Shown here: positions 6,108 through 9,662 of the stretch, piece after piece
Numbering within the stretch: the stretch's first letter is position 1
How the letters are laid out: every line of letters begins with the position of its first letter
Assembly (NCBI GenBank): GCA_004376485.1
Contig: SOJT01000185.1
Location: forward strand, 1 to 9,662
DNA from: Candidatus Aerophobota bacterium
Lineage (GTDB): Bacteria; Aerophobota; Aerophobia; Aerophobales; AE-B3A
Direction: 5' to 3'
DNA length: 9,662 nucleotides
Made by a program: the position numbers and the translations under genes
The notes under the pieces: model-generated
The model's database searches: none
What the model was told of the DNA's origin: nothing
The model's input: the letters and a program-made list of their open reading frames with translations, nothing else

Positions 6108-7070
6108 CTAATCTATTCTTCTATAGACAGAAACGGCCCCAATAATAATTAGTCCTTTTACAATCCACTGCCAGAATCCCGGTACTCCCATCAAATTTAG
6201 GATATTCCCTACCACCGTCATTATTAAAACGCCAGCTAGCGTTCCCATAAGTCCTCCTCTTCCTCCGGCAAGAGAAGTTCCTCCCACTAAAACTGTGGCA
6301 ATGGAGTTAAGTTCATATCCTTGTCCTCCCAGAGGATCACCCATAGCTAGCCGACTTGCTAAAAATAGTCCAGATAAAGCCGCTAAGAATCCACTCAATG
6401 CATAAGTAATAAATACTACAAAACGAGTTCGGATACCAGAGAGTCTAGCTATTTCTTCACCGCCTCCAGTAGCGTATATATATCTTCCAAAAGTTGTCTT
6501 CTTCAGAAAAACAAAAAAAGTTAAAAAAAGGAGAACATAGAATAAGACAGGAAACGGGACAGGTCCAATCTGTCCATCAGCAAAAAAGAGGAAAGTTGTA
6601 GGAACCCAACCAATTGCTCTCTTGGTGTAAAGTAACAGGGACCCCTGAACAATGGACATCATTCCCAGGGTAGCAATGAAGGGGGGGACTTTTAATCGAG
6701 TTACAATAAGTCCATTTCCCATTCCAATTACTGTACCGACCATTAAAACCAGAAGGACAACTGGTAAAATCAGCTCTGCCCTTCCCAGCATAATACCTGA
6801 GGCTAAGCAGGCGCCCAGGCTTATAATAGAACCAACAGATAGATCAAGCCCCCCGGTGAGAATAACGAGGGTCTGTCCGATGGATACAATTCCCAAAAGC
6901 ACTGCTTGACGCAGTATATTAACGCCATTTCGAGGGGTTCTAAAATCCGGAGAGATAAGAGAAGAAACGACGATTAATGCAATAAGCAAAGAATAAATAG
7001 CAACTGTTTCTCTTCCTCTCCCCATCCGAATAAGCTTGTCCAAAGAAAACTTTTTTTCTTTCAATTTCAC
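6108..7070 (-). CDS. ABC sugar transporter permease, RbsC/XylH type
   Basis: This integral inner-membrane protein of 320 aa, usual for the family, would form a homodimeric channel with the tandem-domain ATPase encoded just upstream. A short basic N-terminus is followed by many hydrophobic segments, for example near 22-40, 52-72, 78-94, 99-116, 172-189, 217-238 and 298-316. Family landmarks are GGLDLSVGS (73-81), KVPPFIATLG (127-136), TTFGRYIYATGG (192-203) with the ATPase-coupling region EEIARLSGI after it, and GGTSLAGGRGG near 263. The start is uncertain by two codons: GTG at 7070 is given, but TTG at 7064 has AAGGGGTG at better spacing. The gene lies 18 bp after the ATPase and 14 bp before the isomerase. 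Ribose, xylose or another pentose, hexose or polyol are possible cargoes; the permease does not reveal which. Confidence 0.92.
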   Translation of the reverse strand: MKLKEKKFSLDKLIRMGRGRETVAIYSLLIALIVVSSLISPDFRTPRNGVNILRQAVLLGIVSIGQTLVILTGGLDLSVGSIISLGACLASGIMLGRAELILPVVLLVLMVGTVIGMGNGLIVTRLKVPPFIATLGMMSIVQGSLLLYTKRAIGWVPTTFLFFADGQIGPVPFPVLFYVLLFLTFFVFLKKTTFGRYIYATGGGEEIARLSGIRTRFVVFITYALSGFLAALSGLFLASRLAMGDPLGGQGYELNSIATVLVGGTSLAGGRGGLMGTLAGVLIMTVVGNILNLMGVPGFWQWIVKGLIIIGAVSVYRRID

Positions 7071-7075
7071 CCCTT
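7068..7075 (-). promoter_or_regulatory. Ribosome binding site of the permease gene, leaving the start ambiguous (GTG 7070 or TTG 7064)
   Basis: The minus strand reads AAGGGGTGAAATTG. The purine run abuts the GTG at 7070 directly, which is too close for that start, but sits three bases ahead of the TTG at 7064. If GTG is used, the only upstream help is a weaker GAAGG. Confidence 0.45.
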
Positions 7076-7088
7076 GTGACCTTCAGGA

Positions 7089-8600
7089 TCAACTATTCTT
7101 AATTAAACCAGTAGCCAGACTCATTATCTTCTCCTCAGTCGCATCCTCGGACAAGAGCTCTCCTACAATTTTCCCCTCTCGCATAACTACAATTCGATCA
7201 CTCATTCCCAGTATCTCAGGAAGTTCAGAGGAGATCATCAAAATTGCCTTACCTCTTCGAGCCAGATCCAGTATAAGGTTGTAAATTTCAAATTTAGCTC
7301 CTACATCTATACCTCGGGTAGGTTCATCGAAGATTATTACATTTGATTCGGTAACCAGCCACTTAGCCAAACTAACCTTTTGTTGGTTTCCTCCTGACAG
7401 ATATTCAACCTGTCGGTCCATGCTAGGAGTCCGAATATCAAGCTCTTGAATAATTTTCTTAACCCGCCTCTTTTCTCCCTTTTCTGAAACCAGACCCATC
7501 TTACTTAAACGGTCCAGAGAAGGTAAAGTGATATTCTTTTTTACCGAGAGTCCGAGGACCAAACCTTCCTTCTTCCTGTCCTCAGTAACCAGTCCTATTC
7601 CGTTATTTATGGCATCACGAGGAGATTTGACTTTTATCTTTCGGCCATTAAGATGGATCGCTCCTTTATCCGGACATCTCACCCCAAAAATAGCTCTGGC
7701 CAGTTCTGTCCTTCCGGAGCCTACTAAACCTGCTAATCCGACAATTTCCCCTTTCCTCACTTCCAGGTTTATATCGTGGAGTACCTCCTGGCAACTAAGT
7801 CCCACTACAGACAACCCTTTTTTCTTTTCAACCTCACTTTTAGAGGGAAATCGACCCTCCATATCTCTCCCTACCATCTGACGGATCAAGATTTCCTCAT
7901 TTATTTCCTCCACTGAGCTAGTAGATACCACCTTACCGTCCTTAAGCACAGTAACTGCATCGGCAATGTGAAAGATTTCCTGTATACGATGAGAGATGTA
8001 AATTACCGTTACTCCGTGATCTTTCAGGGAATGTATAATCTGGAAAAGTCGATCCAATTCCTGAGTAGTCAAAGCTGCCGAAGGTTCATCCATAATCATA
8101 AGTTCTGCATTTAGGGAAAGAGCTTTGGCAATTTCAATCATCTGTTGCTGAGCAAGACTTAAATTATAAACCGGGGTAGTAAGGTCAATCTCAATCTTTA
8201 GTTTGTCCAATAGTTTCTGGGCTTCTCTGTAAAGTGTGAATGAATCGATAAATCCCAGCCTCTTTCGCGGTTCTCTTCCCAGGAACATGTTTTCTGCCAC
8301 CCCAAGATAAGGAAGAAGACTCCTCTCCTGATAAATAATGCTAATTCCACATTTCTGCGCATCATGAGGATTGTCGAACTGAACTTTTTCTCTTCTTAGG
8401 ATTATCTCTCCCTCATCAGGTTGATAGACCCCGGCTAATATTTTCATAAGAGTTGATTTCCCGGCTCCATTTTCTCCGACCAGTGCTTTTACCTCTCCTT
8501 TTTTGCATTGGAATGAAACATTCTGCAGAGCCTGCACTCCTGGAAAGCTCCTGCTTATATGTTTCATTTCCAGAATAATATCATCAGTTTTTCTACCCAC
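7089..8600 (-). CDS. Tandem-domain sugar ABC transporter ATPase, RbsA/MglA/XylG type
   Basis: This 503-aa peripheral membrane ATPase has two fused nucleotide-binding domains, the normal length for the carbohydrate-uptake type 2 family. Domain 1 has Walker A GENGAGKST (42-50), signature LSLAQQQ (147-153), Walker B LMIMDEP (167-173) and switch H204. Domain 2 has the degenerate Walker A GLVGSGRTE (291-299), signature LSGGNQQK (401-408) and Walker B VIIFDEP (421-427). In this family the second A-loop normally lacks the lysine, so domain 2 is probably regulatory or weakly hydrolytic. The start is GTG 8600 with only a weak AGGT ahead of it, and an in-frame ATG at 8567 is possible. Translation begins shortly after the stable stem-loop at 8615-8646, which may lower ATPase output relative to the binding protein. 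The 18-bp gap to the permease gene indicates cotranscription. Confidence 0.95.
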   Translation of the reverse strand: MGRKTDDIILEMKHISRSFPGVQALQNVSFQCKKGEVKALVGENGAGKSTLMKILAGVYQPDEGEIILRREKVQFDNPHDAQKCGISIIYQERSLLPYLGVAENMFLGREPRKRLGFIDSFTLYREAQKLLDKLKIEIDLTTPVYNLSLAQQQMIEIAKALSLNAELMIMDEPSAALTTQELDRLFQIIHSLKDHGVTVIYISHRIQEIFHIADAVTVLKDGKVVSTSSVEEINEEILIRQMVGRDMEGRFPSKSEVEKKKGLSVVGLSCQEVLHDINLEVRKGEIVGLAGLVGSGRTELARAIFGVRCPDKGAIHLNGRKIKVKSPRDAINNGIGLVTEDRKKEGLVLGLSVKKNITLPSLDRLSKMGLVSEKGEKRRVKKIIQELDIRTPSMDRQVEYLSGGNQQKVSLAKWLVTESNVIIFDEPTRGIDVGAKFEIYNLILDLARRGKAILMISSELPEILGMSDRIVVMREGKIVGELLSEDATEEKIMSLATGLIKNS

Positions 8601-8614
8601 TACTTTACCTATGG

Positions 8615-8646
8615 CTCTCCCCGAGGAGATTATTCCCCGGGGAGAG
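8615..8646 (-). other. Intercistronic stem-loop between binding-protein and ATPase genes
   Basis: In the minus-strand RNA, 8646-8634 pairs with 8627-8615 to give a 13-bp stem with one G-U pair and a 6-nt loop (AUAAUC). The outer nine pairs, CTCTCCCCG with CGGGGAGAG, are perfect and GC-rich. The stem begins 11 nt after the TAA stop of the binding-protein gene and is followed by CCATAGGTAAAG, not a U-tract, so a simple intrinsic terminator is unlikely. By analogy with stem-loops after binding-protein genes in other ABC sugar operons, it probably protects the upstream mRNA from 3' decay, or partly blocks read-through. The ATPase gene's weak ribosome binding site comes right after it. Confidence 0.7.
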
Positions 8647-8657
8647 TTACTTTATAC

Positions 8658-9662
8658 TTACTCTACTCTTTCAAACGGTATCCACTCTTCAGGCAGACGA
8701 GAATCGACAAAGAACCCATCAGGAAGGTCCGTTCTTACATACGTATCTACATCATCTTTGGTGATTACTATACGAGGAGTATCCACATAACGAGGAACGG
8801 GAATACCGTTGAGTATACTGATAGCCATCTGAACAGCAATTTGTCCCTGCCATACAGGAAAGCTTACTGCAACCCCCTCAAAACCGTGTTCTTTCCACAT
8901 CTTAAGGTATCGGTTCATATCTTCCCCAGTAAAGGGAGGAATGGCCATTCCCGCATCGAGAAAAGCCTCTAGAGCACCACCTCCCTGAAGAGCACTATCA
9001 GCCCAGACTCCATCTATCTTGTCTCCGAATCTCGCTATATAAGCAGCCATAGTCTTTTTACCCACCACCGGAGACCACTGACAGTAGGCCTGAGCTAAAA
9101 CGTTAATCGCAGGGTACTTGTCAAATACATCATTGGCTCCCCGGAGTCTATCTTCGGCGGGGGACGCTCCAGCAATCCCGCTTAATTCTATTACATTACC
9201 CTTTTCGTTGAGTTTTTTTACCAGCCACTCGGCCATCATCTTTCCCATCAGGTAATTACTGGATTCTACAAAGCTGACAAAATTAGAAGAAGGGACAGCT
9301 CTATCCAGCATAACTACCGGAATTCCCATACGCATAGCCTTATCCACAGCAGGACGCAGGGCTTCGGTAGCAGGACTTATGATGAGAAGGTCAATTCCTT
9401 TAGCCAATAGGTCCTCAGTATCGGCAAGCTGTTTTGCCGGATCGTCCTCAGCATCAGTTATGTAGAAATTTTCAATCTCTGGATGCTTGGCAACTTCATA
9501 CTTTACGTGCTGAACCATACATACCCGCCAGCTATTGGAGATGGAGGCATTGCTAAATCCTATGGTCCAGGGAGGGTCTTTTCTGAACTGAGAGGTATCG
9601 ACCATTAGCAGGTCCGAGAACTCCACGTAGGGACTTTCCTCCCACACATAAGAAGGGATATA
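8658..9662 (-). CDS. Sugar ABC transporter substrate-binding protein (RbsB-like, periplasmic-binding-protein-4 type), 5' end outside window
   Basis: 334 residues are visible, and the frame stays open to the window edge. A GTG at 9647 has no ribosome binding site, so the real start with its signal peptide or lipobox must lie beyond 9662. About 30 residues in, PPWTIGFSNASISNSW begins the first strand of the type I periplasmic-binding fold. The segments LLIISPATEALRPAV and GIPVVMLDRAV are typical of ribose/galactose-binding relatives. The second lobe contains GVWADSALQGGGALEAFLDAG and ends with DSRLPEEW. The mature protein would be extracellular or periplasmic and deliver a sugar to the permease. 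The asparagine and aromatic residues of strand 1 fit a sugar pocket, but specificity cannot be read. As first gene of the visible module and followed by a stable stem-loop, it is probably the most abundant product. Confidence 0.92.
   Translation of the reverse strand, partial: YIPSYVWEESPYVEFSDLLMVDTSQFRKDPPWTIGFSNASISNSWRVCMVQHVKYEVAKHPEIENFYITDAEDDPAKQLADTEDLLAKGIDLLIISPATEALRPAVDKAMRMGIPVVMLDRAVPSSNFVSFVESSNYLMGKMMAEWLVKKLNEKGNVIELSGIAGASPAEDRLRGANDVFDKYPAINVLAQAYCQWSPVVGKKTMAAYIARFGDKIDGVWADSALQGGGALEAFLDAGMAIPPFTGEDMNRYLKMWKEHGFEGVAVSFPVWQGQIAVQMAISILNGIPVPRYVDTPRIVITKDDVDTYVRTDLPDGFFVDSRLPEEWIPFERVE

Noticed and set aside
7528..7881. Plus-strand open frame of 117 codons
   Set aside because: It lies antisense inside the ATPase gene, whose conserved motifs leave no doubt about the coding strand. 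Its translation resembles no known protein. The same applies to the plus-strand frames at 509-868, 3307-3654, 4721-5065 and 8559-8972.
7089..8600. Degenerate Walker A (GSGRTE) in ATPase domain 2 and LSLAQQQ in domain 1 as signs of decay
   Set aside because: Both deviations are usual in the RbsA/MglA/XylG family of tandem ATPases, so the gene is judged intact.
8615..8646. Stem-loop as a rho-independent terminator
   Set aside because: The stem is strong, but the downstream bases are CCATAGGTAAAG with no U-run, and the next gene is part of the same transporter.
9645..9647. GTG as the start of the substrate-binding protein
   Set aside because: The frame continues open to the window edge, no ribosome binding site precedes the GTG, and a secreted binding protein needs a signal peptide that is not present after it.
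1..9662. CRISPR arrays, insertion sequences, tRNA genes or long repeats
   Set aside because: None were found on either strand by reading; the window is almost entirely coding, with only short gaps.

Overview
The window holds nine genes, all on the minus strand, so transcription runs from high to low coordinates. Base composition is moderate (mid-40s % GC, judged by eye on a few lines). Shine-Dalgarno sequences are strong and close to AGGAGG, genes are tightly packed, and TTG and GTG starts occur. One gene product carries two 4Fe-4S clusters. This fits an anaerobic or thermophile-like bacterium, such as a Firmicute or a related deep-branching lineage, but the sequence does not settle the taxon. 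There are no rRNA or tRNA genes, mobile elements, CRISPR arrays or regulator genes.

The window is one carbohydrate uptake and catabolism locus. In transcription order the transport module comes first: a sugar-type substrate-binding protein whose 5' end lies beyond base 9662, a tandem-domain ABC ATPase (8600-7089) and an RbsC-type permease (7070-6108). A 13-bp stem-loop with a 6-nt loop (8615-8646) sits between the binding-protein and ATPase genes. It has no U-tract, so it looks like an mRNA processing or stability element rather than a full terminator.

The catabolic module follows with only 14-22 bp between genes: a xylose-isomerase-like TIM barrel (6093-5110), a dihydroorotate/dihydropyrimidine-dehydrogenase-like FMN protein with a C-terminal two-cluster ferredoxin domain (5089-3791), and a Gfo/Idh/MocA oxidoreductase (3768-2590). 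A 208-bp gap with a possible extended -10 promoter leads to a second, paralogous Gfo/Idh/MocA oxidoreductase (2381-1215). A 184-bp gap with another weak promoter candidate and a small inverted repeat leads to a second TIM-barrel isomerase/epimerase (1030-71) and then the first 18 codons of an FGGY-family sugar kinase (54-1).

A reasonable working model (inference) is that the ABC importer brings in a sugar, polyol or small glycoside. The two NAD(P)-dependent oxidoreductases and two metal-dependent isomerases/epimerases then rearrange it through keto intermediates, and the FGGY kinase phosphorylates a resulting ketose. The least expected member is the FMN/2x[4Fe-4S] reductase-like protein, encoded between an isomerase and a dehydrogenase. 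It suggests a step that reduces or oxidises a C=C or C=O bond with ferredoxin-level electrons, which textbook sugar operons do not have. The substrate cannot be named from sequence alone.
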